The notes: a model not told the origin generated them from the sequence alone. A DNA stretch of 64,000 nt from an uncultured Mycobacteriaceae bacterium (GCA_902826815.1 CADEGF010000006.1:111359-175358); one strand, 5' to 3'. Numbered from the stretch's first letter, positions 8,136 through 17,009 are shown. Translations and numbers: made by a program.

Positions 8136-9974
8136 CTACAGCGCCTTCTCTGGCTCGGGCTCGAGGTCGAAGTTGTCGCCAAGGTAGGCGTCGATCACCG
8201 CGGGGTTGGCCTTGATCTCCCGCGGCGTGCCCGACGCCATCGTCGACCCTCGGCTCAGCACGTGCACCCGTGGGCACAGGTCGAGCACGAAGGGCATGTT
8301 GTGCTCGACGATCAGGAACGTCTTGCCCAGCGCGTTGAGCTCCCGGATCATCGCGGCCATCCGTTCGATCAGCACCGGGTTGATCCCGCCTGCGGGCTCG
8401 TCCAGCAAGATGAGCTTCGGGTCGAGCATCAGGATCTGGGCGAGCTCGACGAGCTTGCGCTGGCCGTACGACAGCTCGCGTGCCGGCTGGTCGCGGAAGT
8501 CTCGCATGCCTACAAATTGCAGGAGTTCCTCGGCATCGCGAGCCTCTTTGCCGCTCACCGCGATGTGGGTGAGCTGCGACCACGAGAAGCTGCGCTGCGG
8601 GGCCACGACGTTCTCCAGCACGGTCATGTCGCCGAAAAGGCGGGTGATCTGGAAGGTGCGTCCGAGCCCGCGGTGTGCACGCGACCACGACGGCAGTCGG
8701 TCGATCCGCTGGCCGTCGAACCAGATCTCACCGGCGTCAGGGGCGATCGTATTGTCGATCAGGTTGAACACGGTGGTCTTGCCCGAGCCGTTCGGGCCGA
8801 TGAGCCCGGTGATCGAACCGTCCGGCACCTCGAACGAGCAGCCGTCTACCGCGACGATGCCGCCGAATCTCTTGGTCAGGCCACTGATCCGGAGCAAGGG
8901 GCGGTCCTGGTCGACCGCACGCTGCTCCCGGGACCCGATCGACAGCTTCGCGAGCGTCGCGCCGTCCGCGATCCGGGCGCCCACCAGCCCGGCCCTTCCC
9001 GCGGTCCGTCGACGCTGCCACGCCTGCTCGACAGTCGGCAGGATGCCCCGCGGCAACCACATCACGATCGCCATCAGCAGGCCGCCGAACAAATACAACC
9101 GCACGTTTCCGCCGCCGAAATTGTTGTTGGCAACCTCGTTCAACGGTTCGATGAGGAACGCGCCCAACACCGGTCCCCACAACGTCCCGCTGCCGCCGAT
9201 GAGCACCGACAACACGACCTGAACGCTCAGCAGGATGCCGAACATGCCCCGTGGATCGACGAACGTGAGGTAGTAGCCGTAGACGGCGCCCGCCATACCG
9301 ACGAACACACTGCTCGCGACGAAACCGATGATCTTGTTGACCGGAAGGTTGATCCCGATGGTCGCGGCCTTGGTCTCGTCGCCACGGATGGCCATCAGCC
9401 CCATGCCGAGCTTGGTGCGACGAATCCACCACGACAGCACCAGCTGAAGCGCGAGCAACAAAACCAAGGAGTAGTAGAACGGCCAGTTCATGATGTCGCG
9501 GTCCCACGACGGCAGCGGCAGGGTGATTCCGCTCGTGCCGTTGGTCACCCCGACCCAGTTGATCGCGATGACGTTGATCAGGAATAGGAACGCGACGGTG
9601 ATGATGACGAAGGCCGCACCGCTCGAGCGCAGCGACACCAGCCCCAGCCCTATCGCTACGAGAGCGGTGACCAGCCCGGCGACGGGCACCCACAGCCACG
9701 GCGACGGCCCCTCGATCTTGGCTGCGAGCACCCCGATCGTGTAACCGCCGAGCCCGATGAAGGCGCCTTGACCCAGCGACACGTAGCCGGCGTATCCCAT
9801 GATGATGTTCAGGCCGCTCGCGCCGATCGCGAACACCAGCGACAAGATGATCATGTTCTCGTAGTACGCGTCGTCGGAAACGACGGGAAACGCCAGCAGG
9901 AATGCGGCAGCCACCACCAAGACCACGCGGCCCAGCTGGCGCGGCTCGGCCAGCGAACGTAGGAAATCAGTCAC
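8136..9974 (-). CDS. Fused Liv-type permease-ATPase (LivM-LivG)
   Basis: A 612-aa fusion. Residues about 1-330 form a LivM-like permease with multiple hydrophobic segments and the motif GYAGYVSLGQGAFIGLGGY. After a linker, residues about 360-612 form a LivG-like ATPase with Walker A GPNGSGKT near 392, signature LSYGQRKLVELAQ and Walker B LILLDEPAGGINP. The GTG start at 9974 overlaps the stop of the LivH gene (GTGA, 9971-9974); a longer in-frame reading to 10256 would intrude deep into livH and is rejected. M-G fusions occur in actinobacteria, so this is a natural architecture rather than an error. Confidence 0.9.
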   Translation of the reverse strand: MTDFLRSLAEPRQLGRVVLVVAAAFLLAFPVVSDDAYYENMIILSLVFAIGASGLNIIMGYAGYVSLGQGAFIGLGGYTIGVLAAKIEGPSPWLWVPVAGLVTALVAIGLGLVSLRSSGAAFVIITVAFLFLINVIAINWVGVTNGTSGITLPLPSWDRDIMNWPFYYSLVLLLALQLVLSWWIRRTKLGMGLMAIRGDETKAATIGINLPVNKIIGFVASSVFVGMAGAVYGYYLTFVDPRGMFGILLSVQVVLSVLIGGSGTLWGPVLGAFLIEPLNEVANNNFGGGNVRLYLFGGLLMAIVMWLPRGILPTVEQAWQRRRTAGRAGLVGARIADGATLAKLSIGSREQRAVDQDRPLLRISGLTKRFGGIVAVDGCSFEVPDGSITGLIGPNGSGKTTVFNLIDNTIAPDAGEIWFDGQRIDRLPSWSRAHRGLGRTFQITRLFGDMTVLENVVAPQRSFSWSQLTHIAVSGKEARDAEELLQFVGMRDFRDQPARELSYGQRKLVELAQILMLDPKLILLDEPAGGINPVLIERMAAMIRELNALGKTFLIVEHNMPFVLDLCPRVHVLSRGSTMASGTPREIKANPAVIDAYLGDNFDLEPEPEKAL

Positions 9975-10855
9975 AGCGCGCTCGCGTCCTCGCGGCGTCG
10001 AGCGCCCATCAATCCCTGTGGGCGCAGCAGCAGCACGGCGAACACGATGAGGTAGGGAAAGGCGGTCGCCCACGCCGACGAGACGTAGGCCGACGTGAAC
10101 GTCTCGGCCAGCCCGAACAACACCGCGCCGGCAATGGCGCCGTTCAGGCTGCCCAGCCCGCCGAGCACCACGATGGCCAGCAGTCGCGCGATCCACATGT
10201 AGTGCGTCCCAGGGACGAACGTGTACAACACCCCGACGATCGCTCCGCCGGTGCATGCGGCCGCAACACCGAGACCGAATACCACCGCGCTGACCGAGGC
10301 GACCTTGATGCCGACCAGCTCAGCACCGGTCGGGTTGGCTGCCGCCGCCCGGATCGCGCGCCCAAGCCAGGTGCGCGTGAGGATCAGGCCGAGCAGCGCC
10401 AGCACCACGATGGCGACAACCCCGCCGAAGACCTGAGCCTTCGGAATGTAGAAGCTGCCGATGCGAAGCGACTCGGTGCCGTAAGCCGGCTCGATCGAGG
10501 TGGCGTTGTTACCCCAGATCACCCCCATCGTGGCCTCGAGCACCAGCGCGAGGCCGAAGGTCAGCAGCACGGTCGAGGCCATCGGCGCCGTTCGGACAGG
10601 CCCGATGGCGACCTTGTAGATGACCCAGCCCAGCGCGAACGACACCGGGACGATGAGGACTATCGCGAGCATGGGGTCGATCCCCAGCCTCGACCACACC
10701 GTGAACGCCAGGAACGCGCCAAGGATCAGGAACGCGCCGTGGGCGATGTTGATGATCCGCATCACGCCGAAGACGAGTGTCAAGCCGCTCGCGGCCAGCG
10801 CGTATACCCCGCCGACCAGCAGACCCAGTACCAGGTACTGCAGGAAGTCCAGCAT
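9971..10855 (-). CDS. Branched-chain amino-acid-type ABC permease (LivH type)
   Basis: A 294-aa integral membrane permease starting MLDFLQYLVLGLLVGGVYAL, the classic LivH N-terminus. GLTLVFGVMRIINIAHGAF is the family signature in the first third, and VLGGLGSLNGAIAGAVLFGL the conserved C-terminal loop region. It forms the translocation channel with the LivM half of the fusion. Its ATG shares one base with the stop of the upstream binding-protein gene (10855), so translation is coupled. Confidence 0.9.
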   Translation of the reverse strand: MLDFLQYLVLGLLVGGVYALAASGLTLVFGVMRIINIAHGAFLILGAFLAFTVWSRLGIDPMLAIVLIVPVSFALGWVIYKVAIGPVRTAPMASTVLLTFGLALVLEATMGVIWGNNATSIEPAYGTESLRIGSFYIPKAQVFGGVVAIVVLALLGLILTRTWLGRAIRAAAANPTGAELVGIKVASVSAVVFGLGVAAACTGGAIVGVLYTFVPGTHYMWIARLLAIVVLGGLGSLNGAIAGAVLFGLAETFTSAYVSSAWATAFPYLIVFAVLLLRPQGLMGARRREDASAL

Positions 10856-12081
10856 CAGACCTTCCCTGGCTCCCATCCCATGACGATGTGGTCGGTGGTA
10901 GCGAACTCCTTCGGCAAGATGTACTCGACCTTTCCGTCCTGCCACTGTCCGGTGAGGAACTCGCCTTGCGGGCGTCCGGCGTCGTCCCAGCTCAAGTCGC
11001 CGAGGATGGTCGAGACGGTGTTGGCGCGCAGCCAGTCGGCCATGGCCAGCTGATCGTCGATGTTGCCGACCTTCTCCACGGCGGCCTGCAGTACCTGGGC
11101 GGCACCGTAGGCGTCAGCCGCATCCTCGGGCGGCAGCCCGCCGAACATCTCCTCGTACTTCTTGACGAACTCCGCGTTGCCCGGCGTCTGTGCCTGGGGG
11201 GCGTGGCTGATCGCGAAGATGATGCCTTCGGTGTTCTCGGGGCCGATTGCCTTGGCGTACTCGTCGCCAAGGCTCGGGGCCGTCGTCTGGTACAGCCACC
11301 TCGGCTTGAAGTCGGCCTTGAGCATCGACCGGACGAACCCGACGCCGTCGTCGAAGAACGCGCCGTGCACGACGAGATCGGGATTGGCCGACCGCACCTT
11401 GCTCACGATCGTGTCGAAGTTGTTCAGATCCGATTGGTATGTCTCGGCGAACACCGTTGCGACGCCTGCGCCCTCAAGCACCTTGCGGATGCCTTCGACG
11501 TTCGGCGTCACGAACGGATCATCGATCGTCGGGTACGCGGCGGTCTTGGGCCGGTCGGTCTCGGGAAGAGCCGATATCCACTTGGCGAACCCCTCGCCTT
11601 GCTTGTCGGCGGTGGCCTGCTGGGAGAAGAAGAGGTACTTCATCCCGCGCTCGAAGATCTCGGGAGCACCGCCTGCAGGCTCGATGTAGAGCATCTGGTT
11701 CTTCTCCGCGACCGTCGACGCGGGCAGGTTCAGCAGTGAGGAGTAGGTGCCGATGAGAAGGTCGACCTTGTCCTTGCTGATCAACGCGTTGTAGTCGGCG
11801 ACGACGGTGTTCTGGTTCGACGCGTCGTCCTTGATCACCAACTCGACCTGGCGGCCCAGCAGCCCGCCCTTGGCGTTGACCATCTCCGCCCAGACCTCGT
11901 AGCCCTCCTTGGCGGCCTTGCCTTGCTGGGAGAACTGGCCCGTCAGCGGGATCGAGGCGCCGATCTTGATCGGATCCGCGGTGTCCCCGCCGTCACCTCC
12001 GCTGCATGCCGCAGAGCCCGCAATCAAGAGGCCCGCCATCGCCACCAGCCCAGCCCGGCGCCATCCTGCACGTCCGTTCAC
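10855..12081 (-). CDS. Liv-type ABC substrate-binding lipoprotein
   Basis: A 408-aa periplasmic-binding protein of the Peripla_BP_6 (amide/branched-chain amino-acid) family, with a lipoprotein signal ending GSAAC (Cys26). The mature part opens DPIKIGASIPLTGQFSQQGKAAKEGYE, characteristic of the family, and the second lobe includes GPENTEGIIFAISHAP. The GTG start at 12081 is preceded by GGAAGGAG; an extension to 12156 would cover operator 5 and is rejected. As leader of the importer operon under the LacI-type operator at 12101-12114, it probably binds the inducing compound or a relative. Peripla_BP_6 proteins also bind amides, urea and aromatic acids. Confidence 0.88.
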   Translation of the reverse strand: MNGRAGWRRAGLVAMAGLLIAGSAACSGGDGGDTADPIKIGASIPLTGQFSQQGKAAKEGYEVWAEMVNAKGGLLGRQVELVIKDDASNQNTVVADYNALISKDKVDLLIGTYSSLLNLPASTVAEKNQMLYIEPAGGAPEIFERGMKYLFFSQQATADKQGEGFAKWISALPETDRPKTAAYPTIDDPFVTPNVEGIRKVLEGAGVATVFAETYQSDLNNFDTIVSKVRSANPDLVVHGAFFDDGVGFVRSMLKADFKPRWLYQTTAPSLGDEYAKAIGPENTEGIIFAISHAPQAQTPGNAEFVKKYEEMFGGLPPEDAADAYGAAQVLQAAVEKVGNIDDQLAMADWLRANTVSTILGDLSWDDAGRPQGEFLTGQWQDGKVEYILPKEFATTDHIVMGWEPGKV

Positions 12082-12100
12082 GGCACTTCTCCTTCCGATC

Positions 12101-12114
12101 CGCAATCGATTGCG
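12101..12114. promoter_or_regulatory. LacI-type operator 5 (Liv-type ABC operon)
   Basis: CGCAATCGATTGCG is a perfect 14-bp palindrome of the same class, 19 bp upstream of the GTG start at 12081. Confidence 0.78.
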
Positions 12115-12187
12115 GTACACCGAACTATTGTGATCCGCGCCATATCTGTCAAGCATGTGGTCCTGTTCGCCTTGGCGACGGCCTGGC

Positions 12188-13273
12188 TCAGCCGTCGACC
12201 CCCCCGCCGTTCCCGATCGCTCGCTGGTGGCTGGGCTCGATAGCCGCCGACTGCTGGTCGTCCTGCGCCACCGCGGGCGACTCGCCCCAGCCGCTCGGCG
12301 CCGCGTTCACGACACCGAACATCTGCGGCGCCTTGGCGTTGACCGTGACCGAAAAGATGTCCGGGCGGTTGTAGTGGCCGGCGAAGTCGTGCCGGAGCTT
12401 CATTCTCACGCCGATGTCCAGGTCCAGATCGGCGTACAGGATCGCCTCCTCGTTGCCCAGTGGGCCCGCGATGATCCTGCTGTCGGGAGCCACGATGACC
12501 GAGCCGCCGCAAAAATCGGGATCGCGGATGACCGCCTCGTCCTTGGCGGACAGCCCCAGCCTCGCGATCGAGTCGTCGTCGATCGTGCCGCACGCGCTGA
12601 TCACGAACGCCTTGGACATCTGTGCGAAGGCTCGTGAGTCCACCGCGACCCGGTCACGCATGGGTGTCCCAACGGCCGGGAAGTGGTTGGGCCAGCTCAT
12701 CACGTGAACGCGGGAGTACTGCGCGGTCACGGCGAATATCGCCAGCGGGTTGGAGTTCTCGCCGCAGATCAGTGCGCTCGCCGGACCGAACCGGGTGTTG
12801 AAGGCGGCGAGGCTGTCGCCGTCGCCCCCGGTGTGCACCAGCCGCTCACCCACGGTCGGCATGAGCTTGCGCCGCTTCCCGAGCAAGGCGCCATCGGGCC
12901 CAAGGAACACCTGGCTGTTGTACAAGGTGCCCGTCGTGTTCGGGATCTTCTCGCACACCCCCACCACGACGTAGGCCTGCGCATCGGCCGCCGCCTGGGC
13001 AAGCTCGCTGATCTCCGGGCCAGGGATCTCGACGGCATTCTTGAACAGGTCGACAGACAGCCGGGTGCTGACCTCGCCCGTCCCGGGATGGAAGTGGAAC
13101 CACACCGGATGCGCGGGGATGAAGCCTTCGGGGAAGGCGATGATGTCGGCCCCACCCGCCCCGGCCTCGCGGATCAGGGCGCACGCCTTCGCCGTGGACT
13201 TCTCGCGGTCGAGGAACACCGAGCTCGCCTGGACGGCGGCCGCCCTGACCCTCGGGAACTCATCACCACTCAT
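12188..13273 (-). CDS. Nitrilase-family carbon-nitrogen hydrolase
   Basis: A 361-aa nitrilase-superfamily enzyme hydrolysing a nitrile (or amide) to acid and ammonia. The triad is visible: Glu49 in IIAFPEGFIPAHP, Lys136 in GKRRKLMPTVGERL and Cys170 in ALICGENSNPLAIFA. The CGEN-N-PLA pattern after the Cys and the length match true nitrilases of the aliphatic/aryl-acetonitrile branch rather than short amidases. The ATG at 13273 fits the family N-terminus (VRAAAVQAS); the upstream extension overlaps operator 6 and is rejected. It is a single-gene unit under that operator, downstream of and codirectional with nothing else in the regulon. Confidence 0.88.
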   Translation of the reverse strand: MSGDEFPRVRAAAVQASSVFLDREKSTAKACALIREAGAGGADIIAFPEGFIPAHPVWFHFHPGTGEVSTRLSVDLFKNAVEIPGPEISELAQAAADAQAYVVVGVCEKIPNTTGTLYNSQVFLGPDGALLGKRRKLMPTVGERLVHTGGDGDSLAAFNTRFGPASALICGENSNPLAIFAVTAQYSRVHVMSWPNHFPAVGTPMRDRVAVDSRAFAQMSKAFVISACGTIDDDSIARLGLSAKDEAVIRDPDFCGGSVIVAPDSRIIAGPLGNEEAILYADLDLDIGVRMKLRHDFAGHYNRPDIFSVTVNAKAPQMFGVVNAAPSGWGESPAVAQDDQQSAAIEPSHQRAIGNGGGVDG

Positions 13274-13312
13274 CGTGGCCAACCTCCAGTCGGGACGCAC
13301 CTGTAAGAAAGT

Positions 13313-13326
13313 GGCAAACGTTTGCA
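13313..13326. promoter_or_regulatory. LacI-type operator 6 (nitrilase)
   Basis: GGCAAACGTTTGCA differs from the consensus only in the first base. It lies 39 bp upstream of the nitrilase start at 13273. Confidence 0.75.
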
Positions 13327-13434
13327 AGGCGCCGGATTGTCAAACCGTACGCGCGGACGAAGCTCGGGGTCAAGGGTCGACCCCGGACAGCCGGCACTGC
13401 GTCCCGAATATGCTGTGCGACAATACATCCCGCG

Positions 13435-14676
13435 TCAAATCAGCATCGCCAATGGATTCTCGATGCGACGGACGAAAGCAGACATCCAAGCAGCGGCGAC
13501 CGTACCGTCGATGACCCGATGGTCGGCCGAAAGGGTGACCGTCATGACGGTGCCCACCGTTAGTTCGCCGTCTTCGACAACGGGCCGCTGGACGGCGCCG
13601 CCGACAGCCAGCATGCCGGACTGTGGCGGGTTGAGAATCGCGGAAAACGCTGTGACGCCGAACATCCCGAGGTTGGACACCGCGAAGCTGCCGCCCTCCA
13701 ACTCGTGCTGCCGTAGTCGCCCGTCCCTGCCCCGCTGCGCGAGGTCGGCGGCTTGAGCAGCGAGCACGGACAGCGGTGTGGCGTCCACACCTCGCAGCAC
13801 CGGTGTGAGCAGACCGCCGTCCACCGCCACAGCCATCGCGATATCGGCACGGTCGTAGCGGCGGATGGACTCGCCGTTCCAGATCGCGTTGGCGTCGGGT
13901 ACGTCGATCAGAGCACCGGCCACCGCTTTCAGGACGAAGTCGTTGAGCGACACTTTGCCCGCGGCGACCGCGTTGACGTTGCGCCGCAACGCGATCAGGT
14001 CGTCGACCCGGCAGTCCGCGCTGAGATAGAAGTGCGGCACCGTCGTCTTGCTCTCGGTGAGGCGGCGCGCGATGGCCTTACGCATTCCAGTCAGCGGGAT
14101 ATCAATGAAACCTGTTGCCGGTTCCCTTGATTCGGTGGCCGGCGCGGGTGTGTGCTCAGTCTGCGGAACGCTGACGGGTTCCGCGGATGACAGCCGATCC
14201 AGATCACGCCGCACGATGCGCCCGGCGGGGCCGGTGCCGTTGACGGTCTCCAGCTCGATCCCCCGTTCCCGCGCGATCCTTCGGACCAGTGGGGTGGCGA
14301 ACAGTCGCCGCCCGTTGGCCGCGGTGACCGGTTCGGCGGCACTCACGGCCGCGAGATCGGCCGGCGGTGCGGCCGAAACGGCGACATCGTCTCGAACGGC
14401 GGAATCAACGGCGGAATCGATGTCGGCCTCGGTTTCCCCTGGCGCCAGCACCACCGCGATCGGCTCGCCGACCGCAATCGCCGCACCCGGTGCCACGATC
14501 AGCCTTGCCACGGTCCCTGCCACCTCGGCGAGGTATTCGACGACAGCCTTCTCGGTTTCGATCTCGGCGAGCGGATCACCGACGGCGACCTGCTGCCCTT
14601 CGGAAACGAGCCAAGATGCGATCACACCCTCGCCCGCGTTGGCAAGCACCTCTGGCATCCGCACGACGGTGGGCAT
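13435..14676 (-). CDS. Dihydrolipoamide acyltransferase, E2 of a 2-oxoacid dehydrogenase complex
   Basis: A 413-aa E2 component that transfers the acyl group from lipoamide to CoA. One N-terminal lipoyl domain carries the lipoylated Lys43 in IETEKAVVEY. A peripheral-subunit-binding domain follows an Ala-rich linker (TPLVRRIARERGIELETVNGTG, about residues 107-128), and a catalytic domain ends in SADHRVIDGTVAAAW with the HxxxDG motif. Its start shares one base with the stop of the fused E1 gene. No E3 gene is adjacent, so the housekeeping Lpd probably serves. The 2-oxoacid (pyruvate, acetoin or branched-chain) is not decidable here. Confidence 0.9.
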   Translation of the reverse strand: MPTVVRMPEVLANAGEGVIASWLVSEGQQVAVGDPLAEIETEKAVVEYLAEVAGTVARLIVAPGAAIAVGEPIAVVLAPGETEADIDSAVDSAVRDDVAVSAAPPADLAAVSAAEPVTAANGRRLFATPLVRRIARERGIELETVNGTGPAGRIVRRDLDRLSSAEPVSVPQTEHTPAPATESREPATGFIDIPLTGMRKAIARRLTESKTTVPHFYLSADCRVDDLIALRRNVNAVAAGKVSLNDFVLKAVAGALIDVPDANAIWNGESIRRYDRADIAMAVAVDGGLLTPVLRGVDATPLSVLAAQAADLAQRGRDGRLRQHELEGGSFAVSNLGMFGVTAFSAILNPPQSGMLAVGGAVQRPVVEDGELTVGTVMTVTLSADHRVIDGTVAAAWMSAFVRRIENPLAMLI

Positions 14677-16892
14677 CAGCGCACATCCCCCGTCGCTTCG
14701 CTCGCCAAACGTTGCCCCATTCCTATCCGGATCTTCTCCAGACCGGCAACGACGTCGTCGACGCCGGCGATCGCCGCGCGTTCGAGCACCTTGGAGATGC
14801 TCGGCGACGCCTCACCACCGGAGACTCGTTCGACAGGCTGGTCGAGCCAGTCGAAGAGCCTGCGACCAATCTCATCGGAGAGCCAGCCACCGTAGGAGAC
14901 GCCGCGGGCACCCTGCTCAACTATCAGCACTGCGTTGGTTTTTCGCACGCTGGCGGTGATGGTGTCCCAGTCGATCGACGCGCGGTCCAACCAGCGCAGG
15001 TCGATCAGTTCGGCGTCGACGTCGGTCTGTTCGATCGCCTTCAGGCTCTGCCCAACCATCGACAGGTAGCTGATCACGGTGACCTCGGAGCCGACCCGCC
15101 GAATCGCGGCGCGGCCCGGCGGGATGACATAGTCGAGATCGCCATCGGGAACTGTGTCGGCCACACCGTATAGGTCAACGTGCTCGATCACGAGCACTGG
15201 ATCATGAAGAGCCAAAGCGGCATTCATCACTCCGACGTAATCGGCAGCGGTTGACGGCGCGGCGATCCGCCATCCCGGGCTTGTCGCGAAGATGCCTGCA
15301 GGGTCCATCAGGTGCTGCGAACCGTATCCGGAGCCCATTGCCACCTTCGTCCGCAACACCAACGGCACCGGGTTGTCACCGCCGAACATGTGCCGTGCTT
15401 TGCCGATCTGGTTGAAGACCTGATCGGCGGCCACCCACATGAAGTCCGGATACATGAACTCGACCACCGGACGGAACCGGCCGTCGAGTGCCAGTCCACC
15501 GCCGATCCCGGTGAAGGCGTTCTCGCTGATAGGAGTTCCCACCAACCGGTTCTCGCCGTACTTGGCGAGCCCCTTGGTGGCGCCGTTGGTGCCGCCGCCA
15601 AGACGGTGCACATCTTCACCGAAAACCACAATGCGATCGTCGGTAGCCATCCGGCGGTCCATCACGGCGGAGACCGCCTCGACGAATTTCACTGAGCGCC
15701 AAGGACCCTGGTGCTCTGTCGGTTCCAGGGTGGGCAGTGTTGTGAGCTCGCTCGCGTCACCGCGCACCCCGACGTCGACAAAGGAAGGATCGGGCCACAG
15801 CTGCGGCTGGATGCGACGCTTGCCCGCCTTGTCGGGGTCCGCCTCCACCAACTCCGCAAGGACGGCCGCCATCGCGTCCTGCGCCTGCCTGCGCACCGAC
15901 GCCACTCGGGTCTCGTCGATCAGGCCGAGCGCGATCATCTCGCTCGCGACCCGGTCCAGTGGGTCGCGGGTGCGCCAGTGCGCTTCTTCGTCCTTGTCGC
16001 GGTATCCGAAGGCGCTGCCCGGGTATGGCCCGTTCTGGTGGAAGTACCGATACACCTCGGCCTCGATGACGGCAGGCCCCGCGCCGCTGCGCATCCGTTC
16101 GGCCGCTCGCTCGGTCGCCAGGTGGACGGCCAGCGGGTCCATCCCGTCGACGCGCCAACCAGGTATGCCGAACCCTTGGCCGCGCACCGACAACCGGGTA
16201 TCCGCGGTGATCTCTTCAACTCGGGTGGCCACCGCATACAGGTTGTTCTCGATGAAGAAGCAGAACGGCAGTTTCCATGCCGCAGCGAGGTTCATCGTCT
16301 CGAGCACCGAGCCGATCTGGCTGGCCCCGTCGCCGAAGTAGCTGATTGTGAGGTCGGTGGTATTGCTGTGCTTCTGGGCCCACGCATTCCCCGCACCCAT
16401 CGGCACACCGCCGCCGACGATCGCGTTGGTGCCCAACGCGCCAGCCTCGAACCATTGCAGGTGCATGGATCCGCCGCGCCCCCGGCAGAAGCCCTGAGCC
16501 AGGCCGAGGATCTCGGCAAGGGCCCGCTGCAGCACCCGCTGGATCTTGGGTGTCACCACCGAGCCCGGGTCGATGACACCACCCGAGACGTGCGTCAACG
16601 CCTTGGCAAGAAACTGGTGATGCCCGCGGTGGCTTCCGTTGACGGCATCTGTGGAGCGCAGGCCGACGATGGAGCCAACCGCGCCGCCTTCCTGCCCGAT
16701 GCTCGAATGCGCGGGCCCGTGCACAAGACCTTCGCCTGCCAGCTCGAGCACCGTTTCTTCGAACGCGCGAATGAGGTGCAGTTCGGCGAGCATGGTGGCA
16801 AGAAGTTGCGGGGAAGCGGCTCTCCAATCGGCCTCCGTGGTCGACAGTTCGATCCAGTCGGACCCGGTTTCGAGGTGTTGTTCGCGTGGCAT
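14676..16892 (-). CDS. Fused E1-alpha/E1-beta thiamine-diphosphate 2-oxoacid dehydrogenase
   Basis: About 738 aa: an E1-alpha half with the TPP motif GDGASQIGS...ENN and phosphorylation-loop region GYRDKDEEAHW, then an E1-beta half (from SVKFVEAVSAVMDRRMATDDRI) with GEDVHRLGG and the transketolase C-terminal domain. It decarboxylates a 2-oxoacid and acylates E2 lipoamide. Separate alpha and beta genes are usual for acetoin and branched-chain complexes; here one chain carries both. The ATG at 16892 is chosen for the GAGATGAGGGAC ribosome site just upstream; ATG 16907 and GTG 16934 are possible. It forms an operon with E2 and is divergent from the VOC-GntR-aldehyde dehydrogenase genes. Confidence 0.87.
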   Translation of the reverse strand: MPREQHLETGSDWIELSTTEADWRAASPQLLATMLAELHLIRAFEETVLELAGEGLVHGPAHSSIGQEGGAVGSIVGLRSTDAVNGSHRGHHQFLAKALTHVSGGVIDPGSVVTPKIQRVLQRALAEILGLAQGFCRGRGGSMHLQWFEAGALGTNAIVGGGVPMGAGNAWAQKHSNTTDLTISYFGDGASQIGSVLETMNLAAAWKLPFCFFIENNLYAVATRVEEITADTRLSVRGQGFGIPGWRVDGMDPLAVHLATERAAERMRSGAGPAVIEAEVYRYFHQNGPYPGSAFGYRDKDEEAHWRTRDPLDRVASEMIALGLIDETRVASVRRQAQDAMAAVLAELVEADPDKAGKRRIQPQLWPDPSFVDVGVRGDASELTTLPTLEPTEHQGPWRSVKFVEAVSAVMDRRMATDDRIVVFGEDVHRLGGGTNGATKGLAKYGENRLVGTPISENAFTGIGGGLALDGRFRPVVEFMYPDFMWVAADQVFNQIGKARHMFGGDNPVPLVLRTKVAMGSGYGSQHLMDPAGIFATSPGWRIAAPSTAADYVGVMNAALALHDPVLVIEHVDLYGVADTVPDGDLDYVIPPGRAAIRRVGSEVTVISYLSMVGQSLKAIEQTDVDAELIDLRWLDRASIDWDTITASVRKTNAVLIVEQGARGVSYGGWLSDEIGRRLFDWLDQPVERVSGGEASPSISKVLERAAIAGVDDVVAGLEKIRIGMGQRLASEATGDVR

Positions 16893-16923
16893 GTCCCTCA
16901 TCTCCATGACCGCAGGTAGCCCG

Positions 16924-16996
16924 ATTGGATCCACTTTAGGCAGATCACGTCGAGAAATCTAGGCCGCTAGCGGCTAATGTGGCAGTATTGGATCCA
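16924..16996. promoter_or_regulatory. Paired ATTGGATCCA sites in the divergent E1/VOC promoter
   Basis: The 10-mer ATTGGATCCA occurs at 16924-16933 and again at 16987-16996, exactly 63 bp apart (about six helical turns). The core TTGGATCCA is a near palindrome. The pair lies between the E1 gene and the VOC-GntR genes, so it is a candidate operator for the GntR regulator at 17560. This is inference from position and repetition. Confidence 0.5.
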
Positions 16997-17009
16997 TTCA
17001 GGAGGGCAG

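Noticed and set aside
7938-9587. Plus-strand reading of 549 codons opposite the Liv-type genes
   Set aside because: It covers the antisense of two clear ATPase domains; the translation is low-complexity His/Arg/Gln-rich.
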